From Thinopyrum elongatum (Eukaryota > Streptophyta > Magnoliopsida > Poales > Poaceae): DNA of 64,000 bases. The stretch is from assembly GCA_011799875.1 (NCBI GenBank), contig CM022301.1, forward strand, positions 88,741,667 through 88,805,666, given 5' to 3'. This document shows positions 42,397 through 53,485 of the stretch, one piece after another (positions within the stretch are counted from its first letter, which is position 1; every line of letters starts with the position of its first letter). A model generated the notes under the pieces. That model did not search any database. It had not been told where the DNA came from and worked only from the letters and a program-made list of their open reading frames with translations. The position numbers were made by a program, and so were the translations under genes.

Positions 42397-42760
42397 TTTT
42401 TAATTATTTTTTGCGCCTCACGACAAACATATCGCACGTGCGCGATATATTGTAACCCCGCTATATTTTTTTTGGCGTTTGCGACATGTTTTGGCTCGCT
42501 GCTCATTGCTCACGCGTCTAGGGCCGGCTTTGTGGCGCGAAGAGCGCGTTCTGAAAGTGGTGGAAAAATACGTGTTGCTGCGGTATAGAGGGAGGGGGAA
42601 ACCATGGTAAACTGGTCTCCGTGTTTGAGCAGGAGAGTAAGCAGTATAGGACATTATCCATTATTAGGCAACGGTTGTAATGGTAGTAAGAATGTACAGT
42701 CGTCTTTGCAGTGGACCTGGGAGTGGCAAGCATAAGGGACGAAGGCGGGGGTAACATGTC

Positions 42761-42880
42761 GGATGCGATCATACCAGCACTAAAGCACCGGATCCCATCA
42801 GAACTCCGAAGTTAAGCTTGCTTGGGCGAGAGTAGTACTAGGATGGGTGACCTCCTGGGAAGTCCTCATGTTGCATTCCC
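42761..42880 (+). rRNA. 5S rRNA: 5S rRNA gene 16
   Basis: 120 bp; T58, A108. Counterpart of gene 5 (484-bp unit with the same private spacer markers). Confidence 0.97.
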
Positions 42881-43246
42881 TTTTTAATTATTTTTTGCGC
42901 CTCGTGACAAACATATCGCACGTGCGCGATATATAGTAACCCCGCTATATTATTTTTGGCGTTTGCGACATGTTTTAGCTCGCTGCTCCTTGCTCACGCG
43001 TATAGGGGCGGCTTTGTGGCACGAAGAGCGCGTTCTGAAAGGGGTGGGAAAATACGTGTTGCCGCGGTATAGAGGGAGGGGTGGAAACCGTGGTAAACTG
43101 GTCTCCGTGTTTTAGCGGGAGAGTAAGCAGTACAGGACATTATTCATTATTAGGCAACAGTTGTAATAGTAGTATGAATGTACAGTCGTCTTTGCAGTGG
43201 ACCTGGGAGTGGCAAGCATAAGGGACGTAGGCGGGGGTAACATGTC

Positions 43247-43366
43247 GGATGCGATCATACCAGCACTAAAGCACCGGATCCCATCAGAACTCCGAAGTTA
43301 AGCTTGCTTGGACGAGAGTAGTACTAGGATGGGTGACCTCCTGGGAAGTCCTCATGTTGCATTCCC
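43247..43366 (+). rRNA. 5S rRNA: 5S rRNA gene 17
   Basis: 120 bp; T58, A66, A108; upstream GGGACGTAGG differs from the usual GGGACGAAGG. Confidence 0.97.
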
Positions 43367-43732
43367 TTTTTAATTATTTTTTGCGCCTCGTGACAAACAT
43401 ATCGCACGTGCGCGATATATAGTAACCCCGCTATATTATTTTTGGCGTTTGCGACATGGTTTAGCTTGCTGCTCATTGCTCACGCGTCTAGGGGCGGCTT
43501 TGTGGCGCGAAGAGCGCGTTCTAAAAGGGGTGGGAAAATACGTGTTGCCGCGGTATAGAGGGAGGGGTGGAAACCGTGGTAAACTGGTCTCCGTGTTTGA
43601 GCGGGAGAGTAAGCAGTACAGGACATTATTCATTATTAGGCAACGGTTGTAATGGTAGTAAGAATGTACAGTCGTCTTTGCAGTGGACCTGGGAGTGGCA
43701 AGCATAAGGGACGAAGGCGGGGGTAACATGTC

Positions 43733-43852
43733 GGATGCGATCATACCAGCACTAAAGCACCGGATCCCATCAGAACTCCGAAGTTAAGCTAGCTTGGGCG
43801 AGAGTAGTACTAGGATGGGTGACCTCCTAGGAAGTCCTCATGTTGCATTCCC
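43733..43852 (+). rRNA. 5S rRNA: 5S rRNA gene 18
   Basis: 120 bp; T58 with A59 (AAGCTAGCTTGG in box A), A97 (CTCCTAGG, in box C) and A108. Changes in both control boxes make it a likely weak or silent copy. Confidence 0.93.
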
Positions 43853-44188
43853 TTTTTAATTATTTTTTGCGCCTCATGACAAACATATCGCACGTGCGCG
43901 ATATATAGTCACCCCGCTATATTATTTTTGGCGTTTGCGACATGTTTTGGCTCGCTGCTCATTGCTCACGCGTCTAGGGCCGGCTTTGTGGCGCGAAGAG
44001 CGCGTTCTGAAAGGGGTGGAAAAATACGTGTTGCTGCGGTATAGAGGGAGGGGTGGAAACCGTGGTAAACTGGTCTCCGTGTTTGAGCGGGAGAGTAAGC
44101 AGTATAGGACATTATCCATTATTAGGCAACGGTTGTAATGGTAGTAAGAATGTACAGTCGTCTTTGCAGTGGCCTGGCAGTGGCAAGC

Positions 44189-44453
44189 GTGGTAAAACGG
44201 AGAAAGTAGTTGAGTACGTGGTAGACAATGTTTGCCAATGGTGGAAAAGTGGCGCGTGTGGGAAAGTGGTAGGGTAATATAGTGTACCATCTATAGTGGC
44301 AAGGTTTGTTTTCGTATGTACATAGTGGCATGGGTGGGAATAGTGGAAAAGTGGTAATGATGGAACTAGTGGAAAAGTGGCAAGGGTGGGAATAGTGGCA
44401 CTGATGGGACTATTGGAAAAGTGGCATGGGTGGGAATACTAGAAAAGCAACTC
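44189..44453 (+). repeat. Gene-less insert 7 of the 923-bp unit
   Basis: Same insert in a 922-bp unit; the sequence before it reads GTGGCCTGGCAGTGG, one base short. Confidence 0.9.
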
Positions 44454-44654
44454 GTGGAAAAATACGTGTTGCTGCGGTATAGAGGGAGGGGGAAACCATG
44501 GTAAACTGGTCTCCGTGTTTGAGCAGGAGAGTAAGCAGTATAGGACATTGTCCATTATTAGGCAACGGTTGTAATGGTAGTAAGAATGTACAGTCGTCTT
44601 TGCAGTGGACCTGGGAGTGGCAAGCATAAGGGACGAAGGCGGGGGTAACATGTT

Positions 44655-44774
44655 GGATGCGATCATACCAGCACTAAAGCACCGGATCCCATCAGAACTC
44701 CGAAGTTAAGCTTGCTTGGGCGAGAGTAGTACTAGGATGGGTGACCTCCTGGGAAGTCCTCATGTTGCATTCCC
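44655..44774 (+). rRNA. 5S rRNA: 5S rRNA gene 19
   Basis: 120 bp; T58, A108. The only copy with T at -1. Confidence 0.96.
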
Positions 44775-45140
44775 TTTTTAATTATTTTTTGCGCCTCGTG
44801 ACAAACATATCGCACGTGCGCGATATATAGTAACCCCGCTATATTATTTTTGGCGTTTGCGACATGTTTTAGCTCGCTGCTCCTTGCTCACGCGTATAGG
44901 GGCGGCTTTGTGGCACGAAGAGCGCGTTCTGAAAGGGGTGGGAAAATACGTGTTGCCGCGGTATAGAGGGAGGGGTGGAAACCGTGGTAAACTGGTCTCC
45001 GTGTTTTAGCGGGAGAGTAAGCAGTACAGGACATTATTCATTATTAGGCAACAGTTGTAATAGTAGTATGAATGTACAGTCGTCTTTGCAGTGGACCTGG
45101 GAGTGGCCAGCATAAGGGACGAAGGCGGGGGTAACATGTA

Positions 45141-45260
45141 GGATGCGATCATACCAGCACTAAAGCACCGGATCCCATCAGAACTCCGAAGTTAAGCATG
45201 CTTGGGCGAGAGTAGTACTAGGATGGGTGACCTCCTGGGAAGCCCTCGTCTTGCATTCCC
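45141..45260 (+). rRNA. 5S rRNA: 5S rRNA gene 20
   Basis: 120 bp; A58, C103, C110, A at -1. The terminator is CCCGTTTTAA, a T4 shifted by one G. Confidence 0.95.
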
Positions 45261-45625
45261 GTTTTAATTATTTTTTGTGCCTCATGACAAACATATCGCA
45301 CGTGCGCGATATATAGTAACCCCGCTATATTCTTTTTGGCGTTTGCGACATGTTTTGGCTCGCTGCTCATTGCTCACGCGTCTAGGGCCAGCTTTGTGGC
45401 GCGAAGAGCGCGTTCTGAAAGGGGTGGAAAATTCGTGTTGCTGCGGTATAGAGGGAGGGGTGGAAACCGTGGTAAACTGGTCTCCGTGTTTGAGCGGGAG
45501 AGTAAGCAGTATAGGACATTATCCATTATTAGGCAACGGTTGTAATGGTAGTAAGAATGTACAGTCGTCTTTGCAGTGGACCTGGGAGTGGCAAGCATAA
45601 GGGACGAAGGCGGGGGTAACATGTC

Positions 45626-45745
45626 GGATGCGATCATACCAACACTAAAGCACCGGATCCCATCAGAACTCCGAAGTTAAGCGTGCTTGGGCGAGAGTAG
45701 TACTAGGATGGGTGGCCTCCTGGGAAGTCCTCGTGTTGCATTCCC
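45626..45745 (+). rRNA. 5S rRNA: 5S rRNA gene 21
   Basis: 120 bp; A17, G58 (the box A base I recall as the grass consensus) and G90 in box C (GGGTGGCC). Same type as 50971 and 54338. Confidence 0.96.
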
Positions 45746-46111
45746 TTTTTAATTATTTTTTGTGCCTTGTGACAAACATATCGCACGTGCGCGATATATA
45801 GTAACCCCGCTACATTATTTTTTGCGTTTGCGACATGTTTTAGCTCGCAGCACATTGCTCACGCGTCTAGGTGCGGCTTTGTGGCGCGAAGAGCGCATTC
45901 TGAAAGGGGTGGAAAAATACGTGTTGCTGCGGTATAGAGGGAGGGGTGGAAACCGTGGTAAACTGGTCTCCTTGTTTGAGCGGGAGAGTGAGTAGTATAG
46001 GACTTTATCCATTATTAGGCATCGATTGTAATGGTAGTAAGAATGTACAGTAGTCTTTGGAGTGGACCTGGGAGTGGCAAGCATAAGGGACGAAGGCGGG
46101 GGTAACATGTC

Positions 46112-46231
46112 GGATGCGATCATACCAGCACTAAAGCACCGGATCCCATCAGAACTCTGAAGTTAAGCATGCTTGGGCGGGAGTAGTACTAGGATGGGTG
46201 ACCTCCTGGGAAGTCGTCGTGTTGCATTCCC
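46112..46231 (+). rRNA. 5S rRNA: 5S rRNA gene 22
   Basis: 120 bp; T47, A58, G69 and G104. The following spacer has the ATCGCACATGCGCG variant. Confidence 0.95.
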
Positions 46232-46596
46232 TTTTTAAATATTTTTTGCGCCTCGTGACAAACATATCGCACATGCGCGATATATAGTAACCACGCTATA
46301 TTATTTTTGGCGTGTGCGACATGTTTTAGCTCGCTGCTCATTGCTCACGCATCTAGGGTTGGCTTTGTGGCACGAAGAGCGCGTTCTGAATGGGTGGGAA
46401 AATACGTGGTGCTGCGGTATAGAGGGACGGGTGGAAACCATGGTAAACTGGTCTCCGTGTTTGAGTGGGAGAGTAAGTAGCATAGGACATTATCCATTAT
46501 TAGGCAACGGTTGTAATGGTAGTAAGAATGTACAGTCGTCTTTGCAGTGGACCAGGGAGTGGCAAGCATAAGGGACGAAGGCGGGGGTAACATGTC

Positions 46597-46716
46597 GGAT
46601 GCAATCATACCAGCACTAAAGCACCGGATCCCATCAGAACTCCGAAGTTAAGCATGCTTGGGCGAGAGTAGTACTAGGATGGGTGACCTCCTGGGAAGTC
46701 GTCGTGTTGCATTCCC
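46597..46716 (+). rRNA. 5S rRNA: 5S rRNA gene 23
   Basis: 120 bp; A7, A58, G104. No T-run terminator: the sequence turns to an inverted copy directly after its last base. Confidence 0.93.
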
Positions 46717-46837
46717 CCGACGATTCCCATTGGAGGTCACCCATCCTAGTACTACTCTCGCCTCCAAGCAATGCTTAACTTCGGAGTTTGAGGGATCCGG
46801 TGCTTTAGTGCTGGTATATTGGCATCCGACATGTTAC
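46717..46837 (-). pseudogene. 5S rRNA: 5S rRNA copy on minus strand (mirror of gene 23)
   Basis: Lacks the last ~12 bases of the gene at the fold and has several indels (TTTGAGGGATCC, TATATTGGCATCC). Reliability as sequence is low. Confidence 0.7.
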
Positions 46838-47182
46838 CCCCGCCTTCGTCCCTTATGCTTGCCACTCCCGGTCCCCTGCAAAGACGACTGTACATTTCTT
46901 ACTACCATTACAACTGTTGCCTAATAATGATAATGTCTATGCTACTTACTCTCCACTCACACGGAGACCAGTTTACCACGTTTCCACCCTCCCTCTATAC
47001 CGCAGCAACCACGTATTTTCCCCACCATTCAGAACGCGCTCTTCGTGCCACAAAGCCCCCTAGAGCGTGAGCAATGAGCAGCGAGCTAAACCATGTCGCA
47101 CACGCCAAAAATAATATAGCGTGGTTACTATATATCGCGCATGTGCGATATGTTTGTCACGAGGCGCAAAAAATATTTAAAA

Positions 47183-47297
47183 GGGAATGCACACACGACT
47201 TCCCAGGAGGTCACCCATCCTAGTACTACCCCGCCAAGCAGCTTAACTTCAGAGTTCTGATGGGATCCGGTGCTTTAGTGCTGGTATGATCGCATCC
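47183..47297 (-). pseudogene. 5S rRNA: 5S rRNA copy on minus strand (mirror of gene 22)
   Basis: Carries the CTTCAGAGTT and CCCGCC markers of gene 22 in inverse, with about five deleted bases. Confidence 0.75.
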
Positions 47298-47653
47298 GAC
47301 ATGTTACCCCCGCCTTCGTCCCTTATGCTTGCCACTCCCAGGTCCACTCCAAAGACACTGTACATTCTTACTACCATACAACGGCCTAATAATGGATAAT
47401 GTCCTATACTACTACTCTCCCTCCGCTCAAACAAGGAGACCAGTTTTACCACGTTTCCACCCCTCCCTCTATACCGCAGCAACACGTATTTTTCCACCAC
47501 CCCTTCAGAATGCGCTCTTCGCGCCACAAAGCCGCCCTAGACGCTGAGCAATGGCTGCGAGCTAAAACATGTCGCACAAACGCAAAAAATATTAGCGGGG
47601 TTAATATATATCGCGCACGTGCGTATGTTTGTCACGCAAAAAATAATTAAAAA

Positions 47654-47672
47654 GGAATGCAGCACGAGGACT
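47654..47672 (-). pseudogene. 5S rRNA: 5S rRNA 3' end, cut by the gap
   Basis: Nineteen bases matching the inverse of a 5S tail run into the N stretch; expected position of the mirror of gene 21. Confidence 0.6.
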
Positions 47673-48551
47673 NNNNNNNNNNNNNNNNNNNNNNNNNNNN
47701 NNNNNNNNNNNNNNNNNNNNNNNNNNNNNNNNNNNNNNNNNNNNNNNNNNNNNNNNNNNNNNNNNNNNNNNNNNNNNNNNNNNNNNNNNNNNNNNNNNNN
47801 NNNNNNNNNNNNNNNNNNNNNNNNNNNNNNNNNNNNNNNNNNNNNNNNNNNNNNNNNNNNNNNNNNNNNNNNNNNNNNNNNNNNNNNNNNNNNNNNNNNN
47901 NNNNNNNNNNNNNNNNNNNNNNNNNNNNNNNNNNNNNNNNNNNNNNNNNNNNNNNNNNNNNNNNNNNNNNNNNNNNNNNNNNNNNNNNNNNNNNNNNNNN
48001 NNNNNNNNNNNNNNNNNNNNNNNNNNNNNNNNNNNNNNNNNNNNNNNNNNNNNNNNNNNNNNNNNNNNNNNNNNNNNNNNNNNNNNNNNNNNNNNNNNNN
48101 NNNNNNNNNNNNNNNNNNNNNNNNNNNNNNNNNNNNNNNNNNNNNNNNNNNNNNNNNNNNNNNNNNNNNNNNNNNNNNNNNNNNNNNNNNNNNNNNNNNN
48201 NNNNNNNNNNNNNNNNNNNNNNNNNNNNNNNNNNNNNNNNNNNNNNNNNNNNNNNNNNNNNNNNNNNNNNNNNNNNNNNNNNNNNNNNNNNNNNNNNNNN
48301 NNNNNNNNNNNNNNNNNNNNNNNNNNNNNNNNNNNNNNNNNNNNNNNNNNNNNNNNNNNNNNNNNNNNNNNNNNNNNNNNNNNNNNNNNNNNNNNNNNNN
48401 NNNNNNNNNNNNNNNNNNNNNNNNNNNNNNNNNNNNNNNNNNNNNNNNNNNNNNNNNNNNNNNNNNNNNNNNNNNNNNNNNNNNNNNNNNNNNNNNNNNN
48501 NNNNNNNNNNNNNNNNNNNNNNNNNNNNNNNNNNNNNNNNNNNNNNNNNNN
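47673..48551. other. Assembly gap, 879 N
   Basis: Unknown sequence; long reading frames spanning it are artefacts. Confidence 1.
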
Positions 48552-48658
48552 GCAGCGAGCCAAAACATGTCGCAAACGCCAAAAATAATATAGCGGGGTG
48601 ACTATATATCGCGCACGTGCGATATTGTTTGTCATGAGGCGCAAAAAATAATTAAAAA

Positions 48659-48793
48659 GGGAATGCAAGACGAGGGCTTCCCAGGAGGTCACCCATCCTA
48701 GTACTTTCGCCAAGCATACTCTGCCCAAGCATGCTTAACTTCGGAGTTCTGATGGGATCCGGTGCTTTAGTGCTGGTGGTATGATCGCAATCC
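48659..48793 (-). pseudogene. 5S rRNA: 5S rRNA copy on minus strand with internal duplication
   Basis: Shows the inverse of the TGCTTGGGCGAGAGTA duplication found in genes 50469 and 52427, plus small indels. Confidence 0.7.
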
Positions 48794-49144
48794 GAAATGT
48801 TACCCCCGCTTCGTCCCTTATGCTTGCCACTCCCAGGTCCACTCCAAAGACACTGTACATTCTATACTCATTACAATCATGCAATAATGGATAATGTCCT
48901 ATACTACTCCTCTCCGCTCAAACAAGGAGACCAGTTTACCAGGTTTCCACCCCTCCCTCTATACCGCCAGCAACACGTATTTTATCCACCTTTCGAATGC
49001 GCTCTTCGCACCACAAAGCGTCCCTAGACGGTGAGCAATGAGCAGCGAGCAAAAACATGTTGCAAACGGCAAAAATAATATTAGCGGTATACATATACCG
49101 GCACTGCGATATGTTTATCACGAGGCGCAAAAAATATTTAAAAA

Positions 49145-49260
49145 GGAATGCAACAAGACGATTCCCAGGAGGTCACCCATCCTAGTACTACTCTCGCCCA
49201 AGCAAGCTAACTTCGGAGTTCTGATGGGATCCGGTGCTTAGTGCTGGTATGATTGCATCC
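49145..49260 (-). pseudogene. 5S rRNA: 5S rRNA copy on minus strand (A7 type)
   Basis: Ends GATTGCATCC, the inverse of the A7 variant, as in gene 51941; several bases missing. Confidence 0.7.
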
Positions 49261-49617
49261 ACATGTTTACCCCCGCCTTCGTCCCTTATGCTGCCACTCC
49301 CTGGTCCACTGCAAAGACGACTGTACATTCTACTACATTACAAACCGTTGCCTAATAAGGATATGTCCATGACTACTTACTCTCCACTCAACACGGAGAC
49401 CAGTTTACCACATGGTTTCCCCCGTCCCTCTATACCGCAGCACACGTATTTTCCACCCTTCAGAACGCGCTCTTCGTGCCACAAAGCCCCCTGATGCGTG
49501 AGCAAGAGCAGCGAGCTAAAACATGTCGCAACGCCAAAAATAATATAGCGTGGGTTACTATATATCGCGCATGTGCGATATGTTTGTCACGAGGCGCAAA
49601 AAAAAAATATTTTAAAA

Positions 49618-49733
49618 GGGAATGCAACACGACGACTTCCCAGGAGGTCACCCATCCTAGTACTACTCCGCCCAAGCATGCTTAACTTCGAGTTCTGATG
49701 GGATCGGTGCTTTGTGCTGGTATGATCGCATCC
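49618..49733 (-). pseudogene. 5S rRNA: 5S rRNA copy on minus strand (G104 type)
   Basis: Tail inverse of GTCGTCGTG and ACTCCGCCC suggest the G69/G104 type; four or five single-base deletions. Confidence 0.7.
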
Positions 49734-50095
49734 GACATGTTACCCCCGCCTTCGTCCCTTATGCTTGCCACTCCCAGGTCCACGCAAAGACTACTGTACA
49801 TTCTTACTACCATTACAATCGATGCCTAATAATGGATAATGTCCTATACTACTCACTCCCCGCTCAAACAAGGAGACCAGCTTACCATGGTTCCACCCTC
49901 ACTTATACCGCAGCAACACGTATTTTTCCATCCCTTTCAGATGCGCTCTTCGCCCACAAAGCGTCCTAGACGCGTGAGCAATGAGCAGCGAGCAAAACAT
50001 GTTGCCAAACGCAAAAATAATATAGTGCGTATACTTATAACGCGCACCTGCGATATGTTTATCACGAGGACGCAAAAAATATTAAAAACGGCAGT

Positions 50096-50468
50096 GTTTG
50101 CATTCACCTTTTAAATATTTTTGCGCCTCGTGAAACATATCGCATGTGCGCGGTATATAGTATACCCGCTATATTATTTTGCGTTTGCAACATGTTTTGC
50201 TCGCTGTCATTGCTCAACGTCTAGGGACGACTTGGTGGTGCGAAGAGCGCATTCTGAAAGGGATGGAAAAATAGTGTTGCTTGCGGTATAGAGGGAGGGG
50301 TGGAAACCATGGTAAACTGGTCTCCTTGTTGAGCGAGAGGGAGAGTGAGTAGTATAGGACATTATCCATTATTAGGCATCGATTGTAAATGGTAGTAAGA
50401 AGTACAGTAGTCTTTGGAGTGGACCTGGGAGTGGCAAGCATAAGGGACGAAGGCGGGGGTAACATGTC
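50096..50468 (+). repeat. Noisy plus-strand 5S spacer after the fold
   Basis: Spacer of the GCGGTATATAGTATACCC type with many single-base errors up to about 50410, after which the sequence becomes clean. It marks the join between poor and good sequence. Confidence 0.7.
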
Positions 50469-50604
50469 GGATGCGATCATACCAGCACTAAAGCACCGGA
50501 TCCCATCAGAACTCCGAAGTTAAGCATGCTTGGGCGAGAGTATGCTTGGGCGAGAGTAGTACTAGGATGGGTGACCTCCTGGGAAGCCCTCGTCTTGCAT
50601 TCCC
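50469..50604 (+). pseudogene. 5S rRNA: 5S rRNA gene with 16-bp duplication, type I
   Basis: 136 bp. TGCTTGGGCGAGAGTA is present twice, displacing box C by 16 bp from box A. A58, C103, C110. Identical arrangement at 52427. Confidence 0.9.
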
Positions 50605-50970
50605 TTTTTAATTATTTTTTGCGCCTCATGACAAACATATCGCACGTGCGCGATATATAGTAACCCCGCTATATTATTTTTGCCGTTTGCGACATGTTTT
50701 GGCTCGCTGCTCATTGCTCATGCGTCTAGGGCCGGCTTTGTGGCGCGAAGAGCGCGTTCTGAAAGGGGTGGAAAAATACGTGTTGCTGCGGTATAGAGGG
50801 AGGGGTGGAAACCGTGGTAAACTGGTCTCCGTGTTTGAGCGGGAGAGTAAGCAGTATAGGACATTATCCATTATTAGGCAACGGTTGTAATGGTAGTAAG
50901 AATGTACAGTCGTCTTTGCAGTGGACCTGGGAGTGGCAAGCATAAGGGACGAAGGCGGGGGTAACATGTC

Positions 50971-51090
50971 GGATGCGATCATACCAACACTAAAGCACCG
51001 GATCCCATCAGAACTCCGAAGTTAAGCGTGCTTGGGCGAGAGTAGTACTAGGATGGGTGGCCTCCTGGGAAGTCCTCGTGTTGCATTCCC
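50971..51090 (+). rRNA. 5S rRNA: 5S rRNA gene, A17/G58/G90 type
   Basis: 120 bp, same variants as 45626. First of a four-gene set that recurs from 54338. Confidence 0.96.
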
Positions 51091-51455
51091 TTTTTAATTA
51101 TTTTTTGTGCCTTGTGACAAACATATCGCACGTGCGCGATATATAGTAACCCGCTACATTATTTTTTGCGTTTGCGACATGTTTTAGCTCGCAGCACATT
51201 GCTCACGCGTCTAGGTGCGGCTTTGTGGCGCGAAGAGCGCATTCTTAAAGGGGTGGAAAAATACGTGTTGCTGCGGTATAGAGGGAGGGGTGGAAACCGT
51301 GGTAAACTGGTCTCCTTGTTTGAGCGGGAGAGTGAGTAGTATAGGACATTATCCATTATTAGGCATCGATTGTAATGGTAGTAAGAATGTACAGTAGTCT
51401 TTGGAGTGGACCTGGGAGTGGCAAGCATAAGGGACGAAGGCGGGGGTAACATGTC

Positions 51456-51575
51456 GGATGCGATCATACCAGCACTAAAGCACCGGATCCCATCAGAACT
51501 CTGAAGTTAAGCATGCTTGGGCGGGAGTAGTACTAGGATGGGTGACCTCCTGGGAAGTCGTCGTGTTGCATTCCC
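51456..51575 (+). rRNA. 5S rRNA: 5S rRNA gene, T47/A58/G69/G104 type
   Basis: 120 bp, same variants as 46112; the spacer before it has lost one C (GTAACCCGCTAC). Confidence 0.95.
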
Positions 51576-51940
51576 TTTTTAAATATTTTTTGCGCCTCGT
51601 GACAAACATATCGCACATGCGCGATATATAGTAACCACGCTATATTATTTTTGGCGTGTGCGACATGTTTTAGCTCGCTGCTCATTGCTCACGCATCTAG
51701 GGTTGGCTTTGTGGCACGAAGAGCGCGTTCTGAATGGGTGGGAAAATACGTGGTGCTGCGGTATAGAGGGACGGGTGGAAAACATGGTAAACTGGTCTCC
51801 GTGTTTGAGTGGGAGAGTAAGTAGCATAGGACATTATCCATTATTAGGCAACGGTTGTAATGGTAGTAAGAATGTACAGTCGTCTTTGCAGTGGACCAGG
51901 GAGTGGCAAGCATAAGGGACGAAGGCGGGGGTAACATGTC

Positions 51941-52060
51941 GGATGCAATCATACCAGCACTAAAGCACCGGATCCCATCAGAACTCCGAAGTTAAGCATG
52001 CTTGGGCGAGAGTAGTACTAGGATGGGTGACCTCCTGGGAAGTCGTCGTGTTGCATTCCC
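51941..52060 (+). rRNA. 5S rRNA: 5S rRNA gene, A7/A58/G104 type
   Basis: 120 bp, same as 46597 but with a normal T5 terminator, showing what that copy should look like past its end. Confidence 0.95.
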
Positions 52061-52426
52061 TTTTTAAATATTTTTTGCGCCTCGTGATAAACATATCGCA
52101 TGTGCGCGGTATATAGTATACCCGCTATATTATTTTTGCCGTTTGCAACATGTTTTTGCTCGCTGCTCATTGCTCACGCGTCTAGGGACGACTTTGTGGT
52201 GCGAAGAGCGCATTCTGAAAGGGATGGAAAAATACGTGTTGCTGCGGTATAGAGGGAGGGGTGGAAACCATGGTAAACTGGTCTCCTTGTTTGAGCGGGA
52301 GAGTGAGTAGTATAGGACATTATCCATTATTAGGCATCGATTGTAATGGTAGTAAGAATGTACAGTAGTCTTTGGAGTGGACCTGGGAGTGGCAAGCATA
52401 AGGGACGAAGGCGGGGGTAACATGTC

Positions 52427-52562
52427 GGATGCGATCATACCAGCACTAAAGCACCGGATCCCATCAGAACTCCGAAGTTAAGCATGCTTGGGCGAGAGTA
52501 TGCTTGGGCGAGAGTAGTACTAGGATGGGTGACCTCCTGGGAAGCCCTCGTCTTGCATTCCC
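52427..52562 (+). pseudogene. 5S rRNA: 5S rRNA gene with 16-bp duplication, type I
   Basis: 136 bp, same duplication and tail as 50469. Followed by the eighth long unit. Confidence 0.92.
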
Positions 52563-52899
52563 TTTTTAATTATTTTTTGCGCCTCATGACAAACATATCG
52601 CACGTGCGCGATATATAGTAACCCCGCTATATTATTTTTGGCGTTTGCGACATGTTTTGGCTCGCTGCTCATTGCTCATGCGTCTAGGGCCGGCTTTGTG
52701 GCGCGAAGAGCGCGTTCTGAAAGGGGTGGAAAAATACGTGTTGCTGCGGTATAGAGGGAGGGGTGGAAACCGTGGTAAACTGGTCTCCGTGTTTGAGCGG
52801 GAGAGTAAGCAGTATAGGACATTATCCATTATTAGGCAACGGTTGTAATGGTAGTAAGAATGTACAGTCGTCTTTGCAGTGGACCTGGGAGTGGCAAGC

Positions 52900-53164
52900 G
52901 TGGTAAAACGGAGAAAGTAGTTGAGTACGTGGTAGACAATGTTTGTCAATGGTGGAAAAGTGGCGCGTGTGGGAAAGTGGTAGGGTAATATAGTGTACCA
53001 TCTATAGTGGCAAGGTTTGTTTTCGTATGTACATAGTGGCATGGGTGGGAATAGTGGAAAAGTGGTAATGATGGAACAAGTGGAAAAGTGGCAAGGGTGG
53101 GAATAGTGGCACTGATGGGACTATTGGAAAAGTGGCATGGGTGGGAATACTGGAAAAGCAACTC
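52900..53164 (+). repeat. Gene-less insert 8 of the 923-bp unit
   Basis: Same insert with GTTTGTCAATGG and GGAACAAGTGG changes. It is the only one right of the first gap. Confidence 0.9.
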
Positions 53165-53365
53165 GTGGAAAAATACGTGTTGCTGCGGTATAGAGGGAGG
53201 GGGAAACCGGGGTAAACTGGTCTCCGTGTTTGAGCAGGAGAGTAAGCAGTATAGGACATTATCCATTATTAGGCAACGGTTGTAATGGTAGTAAGAATGT
53301 ACAGTCGTCTTTGCAGTGGACCTGGGAGTGGCAAGCATAAGGGACGAAGGCGGGGGTAACATGTC

Positions 53366-53485
53366 GGATGCGATCATACCAGCACTAAAGCACCGGATCC
53401 CATCAGAACTCCGAAGTTAAGCTTGCTTGGGCGAGAGTAGTACTAGGATGGGTGACCTCCTGGGAAGTCCTCATGTTACATTCCC
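53366..53485 (+). rRNA. 5S rRNA: 5S rRNA gene, T58 type
   Basis: 120 bp; T58, A108, A113. Last T58/A108 copy in the window. Confidence 0.96.

Larger units (their letters stand above)
46717..50095 (-). other. Inverted, indel-rich 5S segment around an assembly gap
   Basis: All 5S genes here are on the minus strand and, unlike the flanks, differ from the units they match mainly by single-base deletions. 46717-47672 is a mirror of 45760-46716 with the same private markers. 50095 is a second turning point. This pattern fits raw long-read sequence with fold-back, used to fill a gap, better than biology. Confidence 0.75.

Noticed and set aside
32700..45745. Short direct repeats with spacers that might suggest a CRISPR array
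   Set aside because: The repeats are whole 5S genes in a eukaryotic rDNA array, with homologous spacers, not unique ones.
32556..46123. Recurring 102-, 136- and 181-codon minus-strand ORFs across the 5S units, looking like a conserved protein family
   Set aside because: They are translations of 5S genes and spacers on the opposite strand. Their recurrence follows from the DNA repeat, they start inside the 5S gene, and they break wherever a unit has an indel.
47537..48728. ORFs of 311-375 codons
   Set aside because: They run through 879 N bases; there is no sequence to support them.
46717..50095. A genuine inversion or cruciform-forming palindrome in the rDNA
   Set aside because: Not accepted as biology because differences from the mirrored units are mainly single-base deletions and the segment touches an N gap; kept only as a finding to check.
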